From Neobacillus muris (GTDB lineage Bacteria; Bacillota; Bacilli; Bacillales; Cytobacillaceae), in NCBI RefSeq assembly GCF_943193175.1, contig NZ_CALPDF010000014.1:34462-98461 (forward strand): a stretch of 64,000 bases of DNA. The letters are read 5' to 3'. Positions 53,220-62,849 of this stretch are shown here, in pieces; position 1 is the stretch's first letter; each line of letters starts with the position of its first letter. A program made the position numbers and the translations under genes. A model generated the notes under the pieces. It was not told where the DNA came from and ran no database searches. It was given only the letters and a program-made list of their open reading frames with translations.

Positions 53220-53567
53220 ATGTCTATAGAAATGGAAAATAACGCTGAGCAGTTAGATGATTCCTGCTGTGCCCATGAGGACAGCCATCGGAAAAGCCAT
53301 CATTCAGATAAAGTTAAAAACAACTTAATAACCAGATTAAATCGCATAGAAGGACAAATTCGCGGGATTAAAGGATTAATTGAAAAAGATACGTATTGTG
53401 ATGACGTAATCAATCAAATCTCGGCTACCCAGTCGGCATTAAATAGTGTTGCAAAAATTCTTCTTGAGGGACATATGAAAAGCTGTGTCGTCGAACGCAT
53501 TCAAGAAGGCGACTACGAGGTCCTCGATGAAGTCTTGGTAACTATTCAAAAATTAATGAAAAAATAA
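53220..53567 (+). CDS. csoR: Copper-sensing transcriptional repressor CsoR
   Basis: All-helical DUF156-family repressor that leaves DNA when Cu(I) binds. The 115 residues contain RLNRIEGQIRGIKGLIEKD and the Cys-His-Cys copper site: DTYCDDV, then LLEGHMKSC with the fixed spacing. The N-terminal 30 residues are rich in His, Cys and Asp (DSCCAHEDSHRKSHHSD) and may bind extra metal. AAAAGGAGG precedes the ATG. It is followed by copZ after 15 bases. Confidence 0.93.
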   Translation: MSIEMENNAEQLDDSCCAHEDSHRKSHHSDKVKNNLITRLNRIEGQIRGIKGLIEKDTYCDDVINQISATQSALNSVAKILLEGHMKSCVVERIQEGDYEVLDEVLVTIQKLMKK

Positions 53568-53582
53568 AGGGAGGAACCGAAT

Positions 53583-53789
53583 TTGGAGAATATTACCTTA
53601 CACGTAAGCGGGATGACATGCAATCATTGTGTGAAAGCGATTGAAGGCAGTGTCGGTCGATTGGACGGAGTAGATAAGGTTGCCGTTCATTTGGATAAAG
53701 GGGAAGTGGTTGTGGAATTTGATTCCAATGTGATAAGTTTAGCAGCCATAAAAGACACAATCGATGATCAAGGGTACGATGTGAACTAG
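53583..53789 (+). CDS. copZ: Copper chaperone CopZ
   Basis: 68-residue heavy-metal-associated (HMA) domain with the Cu(I) site GMTCNHCVKAIEGSV. It binds Cu(I) and delivers it to a P1B ATPase or other proteins. The start is TTG 53583 behind GGGAGG. In most Bacillus genomes copA follows copZ, but here a terminator and an opposite-strand gene come next, so the exporter must be elsewhere. Confidence 0.93.
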   Translation: MENITLHVSGMTCNHCVKAIEGSVGRLDGVDKVAVHLDKGEVVVEFDSNVISLAAIKDTIDDQGYDVN

Positions 53790-53802
53790 TCCCTATGCTG
53801 GC

Positions 53803-53834
53803 AAAAATGCACACGACTTTTCGTGTGCATTTTT
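53803..53834. terminator. Terminator of csoR-copZ
   Basis: AAAAATGCACACGA pairs with TCGTGTGCATTTTT around a four-base loop, with a T run on both strands' 3' sides; it probably also stops the converging MFS gene. Confidence 0.9.
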
Positions 53835-53853
53835 AATAGCAGTGCTTAAAAAA

Positions 53854-55128
53854 TTATTTTGCAATCGAGTTGGATGCTGAAAACGACTTTGCATCAGGCA
53901 CCCTCAGCAAAAGAGCCCCTCCAATGATAAAAAGTACGACTAAGCTGAAAACACCACTGTTCGTATTGCCGGTCATCTGGGCAGTAAATCCGACTAAAAA
54001 CGGACCTAAAATGGCTGCAAACTTATAAAAAATGCTATAAAATCCAAAAAATTCATTGGCGTGTTCTTTCGGGACAAGCTTGGCAAAATAGGCGCGGCTG
54101 AGTGCTTGAATCCCGCCTTGCGAGGAAGCAACCAGCATAGCAAGAATCCAGAAATCTAAGACTGTTTTTAGAAAATAAGCATAGGTACAAACTGCTATAT
54201 AAATGAAAATACCTACTAGAAGCATTGACTTGCCATTAAATGTATCTGCAAGCTTTCCATATAGGATGGCAAATGGTGCAGCGACGACCTGAGTCACAAA
54301 CAAAATAATTAATAAACTGGTAGAACCAATCCCTAAATCTGTCCCATACGCAGTTGACATGGTAATGATGGTATTAACGCCGTCAATGTAAAAGAAGTAG
54401 GCAACTAAAAATAAAAATAACGCGCGGTACTGTTTAATTTTTTTGACCGTTTCAAACAACTGTCTAAATCCGTTGGAGATCGGATGGGGGACGCGCTCTT
54501 TATAATATTTTTGCTGAACATTTTTTAACATAGGGATCGTAAATAAGCTCCACCACAAGGCAGTGATTGCAAAGGCGATTTGGCTGGCAACGGAAACAGA
54601 AATCGGCAGAATCCCTTGCTGGGATAAAAGGATCAGTGCAATCCCCAAAATAAATGGAATTGTGCTGCCGATATACCCCATCGCATAGCCGCGTGAGGAA
54701 ATTTTATTCATCCGTTCCTCCTCCGTGACATCCACGAGGAAGGCATCATAGAAAATATTCGTCCCGCCAAACCCAATAACAGTAAGCATATAGCAAACTA
54801 ACAAAATGAGCCATTGATTGCTTGGGACAACTCCCAGTAAAAATGTAAATATGATTCCTAAAGCAAAGAAAAAGGTAAACAAGCGTTTTTTAAGCCCCTT
54901 AAAATCCGCAATGCTGCCAAGAACAGGAGCGCAAATAGAGATCAGCAAGGTCGCAATTGAATTGGCATAGCCCCAATAAGCCGTGGAATCGGCGGCGGCC
55001 ACACCAGCCGAATTGGCAGCTGATTTAAAATACAATGGAAATACGGCCGTTGTAATCAAAATCGAGTAGGCGGAATTGGCCCAATCGTAAAAAACCCAGC
55101 TTTTTTCCTGTTTTGTCAACCGGCTCAT
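53854..55128 (-). CDS. MFS transporter, UMF1 family
   Basis: 424 residues with about twelve membrane segments. The N terminus QEKSWVFYDWANSAYSILIT is the hallmark of the UMF1 (Atg22-like) group, and GAPVLGSIADFKGLKKRLF is the loop 2-3 region. The transported molecule is unknown; relatives in eukaryotes export amino acids from the vacuole. The ATG overlaps the stop of the upstream phosphodiesterase gene by four bases, with GGAGGAAATT as ribosome binding site, so the two are co-transcribed and may share a substrate. Confidence 0.88.
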   Translation of the reverse strand: MSRLTKQEKSWVFYDWANSAYSILITTAVFPLYFKSAANSAGVAAADSTAYWGYANSIATLLISICAPVLGSIADFKGLKKRLFTFFFALGIIFTFLLGVVPSNQWLILLVCYMLTVIGFGGTNIFYDAFLVDVTEEERMNKISSRGYAMGYIGSTIPFILGIALILLSQQGILPISVSVASQIAFAITALWWSLFTIPMLKNVQQKYYKERVPHPISNGFRQLFETVKKIKQYRALFLFLVAYFFYIDGVNTIITMSTAYGTDLGIGSTSLLIILFVTQVVAAPFAILYGKLADTFNGKSMLLVGIFIYIAVCTYAYFLKTVLDFWILAMLVASSQGGIQALSRAYFAKLVPKEHANEFFGFYSIFYKFAAILGPFLVGFTAQMTGNTNSGVFSLVVLFIIGGALLLRVPDAKSFSASNSIAK

Positions 55129-56459
55129 ATAATTTCCTCCAAAGAATAAGATGATAAATCTAACAGCTCGTTGATCACTGTTCCATCAGTATCACCTAGA
55201 CTGACACCGAGCAGCCTTGCAAACGTCGGCCCTTCATCGGTCAGCCGGATGCTGGGAAGTGTTCCAGGTTTGATGCCTTTTCCTGCTGCCATAAAAATCG
55301 TTCCGTAATTTTCCTTTTTCGGTGAGTAGCCGTGAGTGGCCAAAGTATATTTTTTATTTAAGATAGCTTCTTCAGCTGTAACCGTTTTAATAAAGGCTTT
55401 TTGGAAGTCCTCTGAAAAATAATAGCCCCGTTTTGCTTCCACCATGAAGGCACAAGTGCCATCCGCCCCTTTTTTAGCGGCTTGGTCGCCTGTCAGCACT
55501 TGTTCAATACCGGAATCTGTATTCTCCAATAAGGAGAAAAGAAGATTTTTTATTGTCTTGTAGGTGGCCGTGTCATCCGGATTTTTTAAGTAAATATAGG
55601 CAGAACCATCACAGCTATGGCAATAAGCTTTCCAACTCACTATTTTCCCTTTTGTATTAACAGTAAAGAGATTTTGTTTATGAAAAAGATAGTTTAGCTG
55701 GATGGCTTTGTTTTCATCTAAAGCGCTATGGTCACCAAGTACCACTATGGTGGAATTTTCATAGATTCCAGTGTCCTTTAAAGCATGGATAATCCTCCCA
55801 AGTCGGATATCGTGGCGGTGAATCGCTGCGATGGCCTCGTCACTTCCGAATCCATGGTAATGGCGCTGTGAATCTAAATCAGTAAAATGGACCATTAATA
55901 GATTCGGTTTTTTTGAAAGAATTGTATCGACTGCTGCCTCTAGTGCAAAATGATCTAATTCTGGCTGGCTGAGTCCGTTGCGCATATGTCCAAAACGCTT
56001 ATGCAGTTTCCACTGGAAACGTGGAGTGCCGCTTCTAAGTGAAACGAAAATCTGATTTTGCCATGGCCGATTGGCGAAAATTTCCGGCATGTTATAGTCA
56101 ATATTGGCTTTGCCTGTAATCGGCCAAAGCAATGCCGCCGTTGTCATGCCAGCCTTCTTGACTTCATCATATAGTGTGGTGCCGCGTATGGAGTCCCTGA
56201 ACCAATGCCAGTCGGGCGATTTTCTTCCCGGCTGCAGCAGCGTATTATTGACCACGCCGTGCCGGATTGGATAGTTGCCTGTGACAATGGTTGCATGGCA
56301 AGGATAGGTTACGGATGGATAAATCGTTTCAACATTTTTGACAAGAGCTCCCTGGCTTAAGATGTTCTGAAAGTGGGGTAAGTCTTGGAGTATAGGGAAG
56401 TCTAGCGCTGAGAGACAGTCAAAAGAAATGATAATTAAATGTTCGGTAAGGCGATTCAT
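55125..56459 (-). CDS. Alkaline phosphatase superfamily phosphodiesterase (NPP-like)
   Basis: 444 residues of the nucleotide pyrophosphatase/phosphodiesterase type. Metal site residues are visible: Asp in IISFDCLSA, the nucleophile Thr in YPSVTYPCHATIVTG, Asp and His in HFTDLDSQRHYHG, Asp-His in VLGDHSALD and His in ATHGYSP. There is no signal peptide, so it should act in the cytosol. Possible substrates are nucleotide sugars, dinucleotides or phospholipid headgroups. It heads an operon with the UMF1 transporter. An AGGTTTTTC-like weak site precedes the ATG. Confidence 0.85.
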   Translation of the reverse strand: MNRLTEHLIIISFDCLSALDFPILQDLPHFQNILSQGALVKNVETIYPSVTYPCHATIVTGNYPIRHGVVNNTLLQPGRKSPDWHWFRDSIRGTTLYDEVKKAGMTTAALLWPITGKANIDYNMPEIFANRPWQNQIFVSLRSGTPRFQWKLHKRFGHMRNGLSQPELDHFALEAAVDTILSKKPNLLMVHFTDLDSQRHYHGFGSDEAIAAIHRHDIRLGRIIHALKDTGIYENSTIVVLGDHSALDENKAIQLNYLFHKQNLFTVNTKGKIVSWKAYCHSCDGSAYIYLKNPDDTATYKTIKNLLFSLLENTDSGIEQVLTGDQAAKKGADGTCAFMVEAKRGYYFSEDFQKAFIKTVTAEEAILNKKYTLATHGYSPKKENYGTIFMAAGKGIKPGTLPSIRLTDEGPTFARLLGVSLGDTDGTVINELLDLSSYSLEEII

Positions 56460-56825
56460 GAAAAACCTCCATGAAAAAATATATATGTTACTTCAATTGT
56501 ACTATAAGCAGGATTCATTATTTCTGATTAATTGCAAAGTTTTTGTAAAGTTTTTAATAATTAGTGAATACCTTTGGGCAGAATGGGTCCTGTAGTTGTG
56601 AGTGGTAACCGCTTTCATTGCTATGAAGGATATTTTGGATCAACATTAAGCTATAATGATCTCACATTATAGGATTTTCAGCTTAGTTAAAGAAGGAGGA
56701 TAAATAGAAATTGTCATAATATTGCCAATTGCCTTTTAGAAATTGCAAAAATGCAAGGTTTATAATGGTATTGAATACTTCAAATCAGGTATGTAATCGC
56801 CATTATATGAAGGAGGGGCAGGATT
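56460..56825. other. Divergent intergenic region with cre-like site and orphan ribosome binding site
   Basis: 366 bases. GGTAACCGCTTTCA at 56604-56617 fits the cre consensus except for the first base. At 56692-56701 there is AAGAAGGAGGATAA, a perfect Shine-Dalgarno, but no start codon opens a reading frame of useful length behind it; it may be the relic of a lost gene. The flavodoxin gene has its own GAAGGAGGGG at 56809-56818. Confidence 0.5.
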
Positions 56826-57320
56826 ATGAAAACATTGATTGTTTATTGCTCATCCCATGGTACTGCGGAAAAAGCAGCACGAATTTTAAGTGAGAATCTT
56901 GAAGGGGAAGTTTTGGCAGTTGACTTAAGGCGAGATAAAGTCAATTTGAATCCGGAGGAATATGATACGGTCATCATTGGCGGATCGATCCATGCCGGTT
57001 CTATTCAAGGGAAAGTGAAACACTTTATCGTAAAATATCATGATTTATTGTTGGACAAAGACCTTGGTTTATTTTTATGCTGCATGCGGAGAGGTGATAC
57101 TGCGATCGAGCAGTTTAATCAATCATTTCCAATCAATCTGAGGAAGAATTCCGTCGCAATGGGGCTGTTCGGCGGAGAATTGCTAGTGTCAAAAATGAAC
57201 TTTTTCGAACGCCAGGTGGTGAAAAGAGTCGACGGTGTAACAGAGGATGTATCGGACTTAGACATAAGGGCGATTATGGAATTCGCCTCGAGAATGAATT
57301 CCCGCCCTGTTTTGGTTTGA
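56826..57320 (+). CDS. Flavodoxin-domain protein
   Basis: 164 residues with a flavodoxin fold. The FMN phosphate loop is VYCSSHGTAEKAARIL at the N terminus, followed by EYDTVIIGGSIHAGSIQGKV, a stretch typical of the menaquinone-dependent protoporphyrinogen oxidase (HemG)-like group. The C-terminal part (NFFERQVVKRVDG) also fits that group. Bacillus normally uses HemY for this heme step, so electron transfer or an unknown redox role is equally possible. GAAGGAGGGG precedes the ATG. A terminator follows. Confidence 0.82.
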   Translation: MKTLIVYCSSHGTAEKAARILSENLEGEVLAVDLRRDKVNLNPEEYDTVIIGGSIHAGSIQGKVKHFIVKYHDLLLDKDLGLFLCCMRRGDTAIEQFNQSFPINLRKNSVAMGLFGGELLVSKMNFFERQVVKRVDGVTEDVSDLDIRAIMEFASRMNSRPVLV

Positions 57321-57402
57321 ACTTGTCATCCACTTGTCCATTAAAGCCGATGGTTAAGTGTCAGAAAATGCATAAACAAACAGTAATACATTTTCAAATA
57401 TG

Positions 57403-57432
57403 ACCGTTTCCGTTCCTCGCGGAAACGGTTTT
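57403..57432 (+). terminator. Terminator after the flavodoxin gene
   Basis: ACCGTTTCCG at 57403-57412 pairs with CGGAAACGGT at 57420-57429 around a seven-base loop, then TTTTG. Confidence 0.85.
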
Positions 57433-57539
57433 GCAGCTGATTACGCAGTTATTTGATTTTTTTAGGCAGTATTTGATTATAATATAAATTCATTTGGTAC
57501 ATAATGGAATGGGTATTTTCAACATGAAAGAGGTTTATC

Positions 57540-58580
57540 ATGAAAATTTGGTTTAACAGATGGTTTACAACAGTGTTACATTACATTGAAATGATCCGGG
57601 AAAATGAGGACAAACGGAAATTTATCATTTATGGCTCACATCCAAACCCCGATGCATTGTATTTGCAAAAATGTGATTATTCATTTATTGAACCCAAATT
57701 ATCGGGTGAAGAATATATCGGTTTTTGCCTTGAATTTTGCCAAACACATAAAATTGATATTTTTGTTCCCCATAAAGAAAATGTCCTGATTTCGAAAAGG
57801 CTGGCAATGTTTGAAGCCATAGGAGTAAGGGTGCTGGTTTGTCCTGATTCCAGTCTTATGGAGATGATGGATAACAAGGCGAAAGTGTATGAGGAATTAA
57901 TAATGAGGACTGAATTATCCCTTTTTTCAATCCCTGACTACCATGTGGTCAATAATGTGCGGGATTTTAAGCAGGCATATGAATCTTTGAAAAAGAAAGG
58001 CCATAAAGTTTGTTTTAAACCCGTTACTGGTGAAGGAGCCGCGGGGTTCCGTGTGGTAAAGGATCATATGGATTCCATTGAACAGCTTTTCGGTTATGCG
58101 GTTGGCTACCAGATTCCTTATGACTATGCCTGTAAAATCTTAAGCCAGCAGGAAACTTTTCCTGACCTCATGGTTCTCGAGTATTTGGAAGGGCGCGAAT
58201 ATAGCATAGATTGTCTGGCATCAAAGGAAAAATTATATGCTGCCATTCCAAGAATGAAGGGAGATGGACGGATTAGGGAGCTTGTCCATCACGATGAGTT
58301 AATGCAGCTGGCTAAGGCTTTTCATGATGTATATAAAGTGCCATACGTATTCAATATCCAAGTGAAATATAACCAAGATGTGCCAAAACTCCTGGAAATT
58401 AATCCAAGAATGAGCGGCGGCCTTCATATCAGCTGCCTGTCCGGCATTAATTTCCCATATCTCGCCATCAAAATCCTGCTGGGGGAAAAACTAGACAGCA
58501 TCACACCGCGTTTCGGCATACGTGCGAGCCATATTGAACAAGAATTGATTATTAAAGACACCTGGCGTCAGGCACTTTAA
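57540..58580 (+). CDS. ATP-grasp enzyme of unknown specificity
   Basis: 346 residues. The N-terminal 100 form a Rossmann-like pre-ATP-grasp domain (FIIYGSHPNP, DIFVPHKENVLIS). The ATP-grasp part has KVCFKPVTGEGAAGFRVV (ATP lysine and glycine loop), VLEYLEGREYSIDCLAS and the metal-binding LLEINPRMSGGLHISCLSG, as in carbamoyl-phosphate-synthase-like and carboxylate-amine ligases. It should join a carboxylate to an amine or thiol with ATP; the substrate is unknown. GAAAGAGG precedes the ATG. No partner gene is in the same operon. Confidence 0.85.
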   Translation: MKIWFNRWFTTVLHYIEMIRENEDKRKFIIYGSHPNPDALYLQKCDYSFIEPKLSGEEYIGFCLEFCQTHKIDIFVPHKENVLISKRLAMFEAIGVRVLVCPDSSLMEMMDNKAKVYEELIMRTELSLFSIPDYHVVNNVRDFKQAYESLKKKGHKVCFKPVTGEGAAGFRVVKDHMDSIEQLFGYAVGYQIPYDYACKILSQQETFPDLMVLEYLEGREYSIDCLASKEKLYAAIPRMKGDGRIRELVHHDELMQLAKAFHDVYKVPYVFNIQVKYNQDVPKLLEINPRMSGGLHISCLSGINFPYLAIKILLGEKLDSITPRFGIRASHIEQELIIKDTWRQAL

Positions 58581-58672
58581 ATGATCATTTTCTTTTTTAT
58601 CGGATTTTCAGGTGAAAAAAGATAACAATAAAATTATTATGGAAACTAAATAAATGCCAATATATTTACACT

Positions 58673-58709
58673 AGACACCAATCCACAAAGGAAGGTGTCT
58701 TTTTTTTTA
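58673..58709 (+). terminator. Terminator after the ATP-grasp gene
   Basis: AGACACC at 58673-58679 pairs with GGTGTCT at 58694-58700, loop 14 bases, followed by nine T residues. Confidence 0.85.
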
Positions 58710-58761
58710 GTAAATCTAATATTCTTAATAATAAAATCAATTAGGTGAGGAGAGAATCAAA

Positions 58762-60435
58762 ATGGAGGAATATGCCAGCAAACAAAAAGTCATTCAAAGT
58801 TATAAAGGAACCCAGCTTCATGCAAAGGGTTGGATCCAAGAGGCTGCATTAAGGATGCTGATGAATAATTTGGATCCGGAAGTGGCGGAACGTCCAGAGG
58901 AATTAGTTGTTTATGGAGGGATAGGCAAAGCCGCACGGAATTGGGCTTCCTATGAGCGAATTGTCGATACACTGCTTGAACTGGAGAATGAGGAAACTTT
59001 GCTTATTCAATCAGGAAAGCCGGTAGCAGTTTTTAAAACACATAAGGATGCCCCTCGGGTACTGCTAGCGAATTCCAATCTTGTTCCTGCATGGGCCACC
59101 TGGGAGCATTTTCATGAACTCGATCGAAAGGGACTGATCATGTTTGGCCAAATGACAGCCGGCAGTTGGATTTATATCGGCAGCCAGGGGATTATCCAAG
59201 GCACTTACGAAACATTTGCTGAACTTGCACGGCAGAAATTTGCTGGAACATTAAAGCATACGATTACGTTAACAGCAGGCTTAGGTGGAATGGGCGGGGC
59301 ACAGCCGCTGGCAATTACGATGAATGAAGGCGTATGTATTGCCGTAGAAGTGGATGAAGCGAAAATCGACCGCCGGATCGCCACAGCCTATCTGGATCTC
59401 AAAACAAAGGATGTTGAAGAGGCGCTGACCCTTGCCCGAGAAGCCAAGGCTGCTGGAAAGGCACTATCAATCGGGCTGCTGGGAAATGCCTCTGACATCA
59501 TCCCGTTAATGATTAAAAAAGGCTTCACGCCAGATGTTCTGACCGACCAAACTTCAGCCCATGACCCATTAAATGGTTATATTCCCAGCGGGTATGCGCT
59601 AATGGAGGCTGCGGAATTACGAAAGGAAAATCCAGCAAAATATATAATGCTGGCCAAACAAAGTATGGCACAGCATGTAAAAGCAATGCTCCAACTGCAG
59701 GAAAATGGCGCGGTTACGTTTGACTATGGAAATAACATTCGCCAAATGGCCAAGGATGAAGGGGTTGTGAATGCCTTTGACTTTCCAGGGTTTGTGCCCG
59801 CGTATATCCGCCCGCTGTTTTGTGTAGGGAAAGGCCCGTTTCGCTGGGCGGCCCTTTCTGGTAATCCGGATGATATACGAAAAATAGATCGGGCTATCCT
59901 TAAAGAGTTTAAGGATGATGATCATTTATGCAAATGGATCAGAATGGCTGGAGAGAAGATTACATTCCAGGGTCTTCCCGCCCGCATTTGTTGGCTGGGT
60001 TATGGAGACCGTGCCCGGTTAGGGAAAATCATCAATGATATGGTGGCATCAGGGGAAGTATCTGCTCCTATTGTTATTGGCCGCGACCATTTAGATGCAG
60101 GTTCAGTTGCCTCGCCAAACCGTGAAACAGAAGCGATGAAAGACGGAAGTGATGCTGTTTCGGACTGGCCGATTCTAAATGCCCTGATTAATGCTGTTGG
60201 CGGTGCCAGCTGGGTATCGGTACACCATGGTGGAGGAGTTGGGATGGGGTACTCGCAGCATGCAGGCATGGTGATTGTCGCTGACGGCACAAAAGAAGCT
60301 GAAATCCGGTTAGAGCGAGTCCTGACTACCGATCCTGGTTTGGGAATCGTGCGTCATGCGGATGCCGGATACGAACTCGCCATAAAAACAGCTAAGAAAA
60401 AAGGAATCAAAATGCCGATGCTGGAACAGGATTAA
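58762..60435 (+). CDS. hutU: Urocanate hydratase
   Basis: Second step of histidine degradation: urocanate to imidazolonepropionate, with tightly bound NAD+. The 557 residues match urocanase length and contain [84 protein letters not shown], the [12 protein letters not shown] segment and [17 protein letters not shown] near the C terminus. GGTGAGGAGAG precedes the ATG. It leads hutI (21 bases later) and hutG. Confidence 0.97.
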   Translation: MEEYASKQKVIQSYKGTQLHAKGWIQEAALRMLMNNLDPEVAERPEELVVYGGIGKAARNWASYERIVDTLLELENEETLLIQSGKPVAVFKTHKDAPRVLLANSNLVPAWATWEHFHELDRKGLIMFGQMTAGSWIYIGSQGIIQGTYETFAELARQKFAGTLKHTITLTAGLGGMGGAQPLAITMNEGVCIAVEVDEAKIDRRIATAYLDLKTKDVEEALTLAREAKAAGKALSIGLLGNASDIIPLMIKKGFTPDVLTDQTSAHDPLNGYIPSGYALMEAAELRKENPAKYIMLAKQSMAQHVKAMLQLQENGAVTFDYGNNIRQMAKDEGVVNAFDFPGFVPAYIRPLFCVGKGPFRWAALSGNPDDIRKIDRAILKEFKDDDHLCKWIRMAGEKITFQGLPARICWLGYGDRARLGKIINDMVASGEVSAPIVIGRDHLDAGSVASPNRETEAMKDGSDAVSDWPILNALINAVGGASWVSVHHGGGVGMGYSQHAGMVIVADGTKEAEIRLERVLTTDPGLGIVRHADAGYELAIKTAKKKGIKMPMLEQD

Positions 60436-60456
60436 CGGGAAGGGAGGTTAAACCGG

Positions 60457-61749
60457 ATGAAGAGACCAATTTTTATCAGAAATGCCTCGCAGTTAATCAC
60501 CTTACAAGGCAGTTCACTGGCCCCACGGGTAATGGGGGGAATGTCAGACCTGGGCATTATCGAGCAGGGGAGTGTTTGGATAGAAAATGGTGTGATTCAG
60601 GACATTGGCAAGGATACAGTGCTGGCTGCCAAGTTTAAAAATCGTCTAAATGATGCTGATGTAATCGATGCAACTGGAAAACTAGCCATCCCTGGTTTAG
60701 TTGACCCGCATACGCATCTCGTATTTGCTGGCAGCAGGGAAAACGAATTTAATCTCCGGCTTCAAGGAGCATCATATATGGAAATCATGAAAGCGGGCGG
60801 CGGTATCTATGCGACAGCCAGCAAAACTAAGGCCGCCACATATGAGGAACTTTTTCAGGAAGGGTATGACCGATTAAACCAATGTTTACTGCACGGCGTG
60901 ACAACCGTCGAAGCCAAAAGCGGCTATGGGCTGGAGTGGGAAACGGAACGGAAGCAGCTGGAAGTGGCGAAGGAGTTGAACCAAAGACATGTGGTTGATG
61001 TTGTATCCACATTTATGGGGGCACATGCCATTCCTAAAGCATATCAGAAAAAACCAGATGAGTACGTGCAAAAGTTAATCAAAGAGATGATTCCCAAGGT
61101 AGCAGAGCTGAGGCTTGCTGAGTTTAATGATGTTTTTTGTGAAAAAGGAGTATTTACCCCAGAACAATCACGGAAACTCTTAGAGGCAGGAAAAGAGTTT
61201 GGCTTAATTCCCAAAATCCATGCCGATGAAATCGAACCGTATGAAGGGGCAGAGCTTGCAGCAAAGGCAGGGGCGATTACCGCTGACCATTTGCTAAAAG
61301 CATCGGAAACCGGACTGTACTTGATGGCTGAGAAAGGCACCGTAGGCGTTTTGCTGCCAGGCACGGCCTATTTTTTAATGGCAGAATCCGCGAATGCCCG
61401 GAAGATGATTGACATTGGTGTACCGGTTGCACTGGCAACTGACTGTAATCCAGGTTCATCCCCAACGGTTTCATTGCCATTTATTATGAATCTTGGCTGT
61501 TTAAAAATGGGGATGACCCCAGCTGAAGTGATTACGGCTGCCACAATAAATGGCGCACATGCCATTAACCGCGGCCGGGAGATTGGAAGTTTGGAAGTGG
61601 GGAAAAAAGCTGATGTTACCATTTTTAATGTGGATAATTATATGAAACTTCAATACTTGTACGGGGTTAACCATACGGATACGGTTGTAAAACATGGCCA
61701 AGTGGTTGTTAAAGGAGGCAAACTTATTGAAGAACTTTCTTTATCCTAA
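60457..61749 (+). CDS. hutI: Imidazolonepropionase
   Basis: Third step: opens the imidazolone ring to N-formimidoyl-L-glutamate. The 430 residues form an amidohydrolase barrel with the metal site VDPHTHLVFAGSRENEF, the substrate loop EAKSGYGLEWETERKQ, HADEIEPYEGAELAAKAGA and the catalytic Asp in ALATDCNPGSSPT. GGAGGTTAAACC precedes the ATG. It overlaps hutG by 23 bases. Confidence 0.97.
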   Translation: MKRPIFIRNASQLITLQGSSLAPRVMGGMSDLGIIEQGSVWIENGVIQDIGKDTVLAAKFKNRLNDADVIDATGKLAIPGLVDPHTHLVFAGSRENEFNLRLQGASYMEIMKAGGGIYATASKTKAATYEELFQEGYDRLNQCLLHGVTTVEAKSGYGLEWETERKQLEVAKELNQRHVVDVVSTFMGAHAIPKAYQKKPDEYVQKLIKEMIPKVAELRLAEFNDVFCEKGVFTPEQSRKLLEAGKEFGLIPKIHADEIEPYEGAELAAKAGAITADHLLKASETGLYLMAEKGTVGVLLPGTAYFLMAESANARKMIDIGVPVALATDCNPGSSPTVSLPFIMNLGCLKMGMTPAEVITAATINGAHAINRGREIGSLEVGKKADVTIFNVDNYMKLQYLYGVNHTDTVVKHGQVVVKGGKLIEELSLS

Positions 61750-62746
61750 AATTATCCCGCCAGGTTTTATTTGGATTCGCCCTGATGTGGAACAAACCAT
61801 TTCAAAAGTTCATGAATGGATTCAGCCGCTGACAAATGAATCTGGTCCTTACCTGCCAGCCGAAAAAGTAGATGTATTGCTAGTAGGGGTGCCGCTTTCC
61901 CGGTCCTCCATCAGCGCATCAGGGGCTTCGGAATTCCCTAATCAATTTCGGCGCTCCTGGAAATACTTTACTACTTATAATGTGGAAGAAAACATCGATT
62001 TGGGACAAATGACTGCTGTTGATGCGGGGGATATTCCGATGCATGTTACCGATATTTTCCGCTGCCACGATAATATTTTGGAGGCTTCCGCCGCACTGCA
62101 CAGCAAGTTCCCAAAGTCGAAAATATGTGCAATCGGAGGTGACCACTCGATTACAGCGATGATGGTAAAGGGGTTGAAGCGGGCACGGCCAGAAGATCGA
62201 ATTGGAGTTCTTCAATTTGATACCCATTTTGATCTCAGGGATCTAACGGAGAACGGACCTTCCAATGGGACTCCGGTGCGAAACTTGATTGAAAGCGGCA
62301 TAGTAAAAGGATCAGATATTTATAATATTGGTTTGCATGGATTTTTCAACACAAGAGACTTAAAGGAATATGCAGATAAACAAGGTGTCCAATACGTGAC
62401 TTTAAAGCAAGTTAGGAAACTTGGAGTTGAAACAGTTGTTCGGGAATGTCTAGAACAATTGGAAACTAAAGTTGACACGATTTATTTAACGGTTGATATG
62501 GACGTTTTAGACATTGCGTTTGCCCCAGGAGTTCCGGCTTCTACACCAGGAGGAATGACATCACGGGAATTGTTGGAAGGGGTACAGGCAGCCGGCCGGC
62601 ATCCGAAAGTTCACAGCATGGATATCGTCTGTCTTGATCCACTTAAAGACACACAAGCCGAAACAACGGTTAAGCTGGGGACCCACGTATTCCTCAGCTT
62701 TCTCACCGGATACTGGAAGCAAAAAACTTGGCTGGATAGGTTTTAG
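61727..62746 (+). CDS. hutG: Formiminoglutamase (arginase family)
   Basis: Hydrolyses N-formimidoyl-glutamate to glutamate and formamide. The 339 residues carry the binuclear manganese motifs AIGGDHSITAM, LQFDTHFDLRD and LTVDMDVLDIAFAPG, and PASTPGGMTSREL, typical of the agmatinase/formiminoglutamase group. By sequence alone agmatinase is possible; the position right after hutU-hutI makes HutG the call. A frame exists from 61694, but AAAGGAGG at 61711-61718 fits the TTG at 61727, which starts inside hutI. The chain is slightly longer than B. subtilis HutG. Confidence 0.9.
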   Translation: MKNFLYPKIIPPGFIWIRPDVEQTISKVHEWIQPLTNESGPYLPAEKVDVLLVGVPLSRSSISASGASEFPNQFRRSWKYFTTYNVEENIDLGQMTAVDAGDIPMHVTDIFRCHDNILEASAALHSKFPKSKICAIGGDHSITAMMVKGLKRARPEDRIGVLQFDTHFDLRDLTENGPSNGTPVRNLIESGIVKGSDIYNIGLHGFFNTRDLKEYADKQGVQYVTLKQVRKLGVETVVRECLEQLETKVDTIYLTVDMDVLDIAFAPGVPASTPGGMTSRELLEGVQAAGRHPKVHSMDIVCLDPLKDTQAETTVKLGTHVFLSFLTGYWKQKTWLDRF

Positions 62747-62849
62747 ATCACCTTAGATGCCAAGTCTCATATAGTGATAGTTCCTTTTCGGTATCTAAAT
62801 TCCATTTTTTTGCTATAATGATGAGTATAGCAGGCGAGGTGGGATTGGG

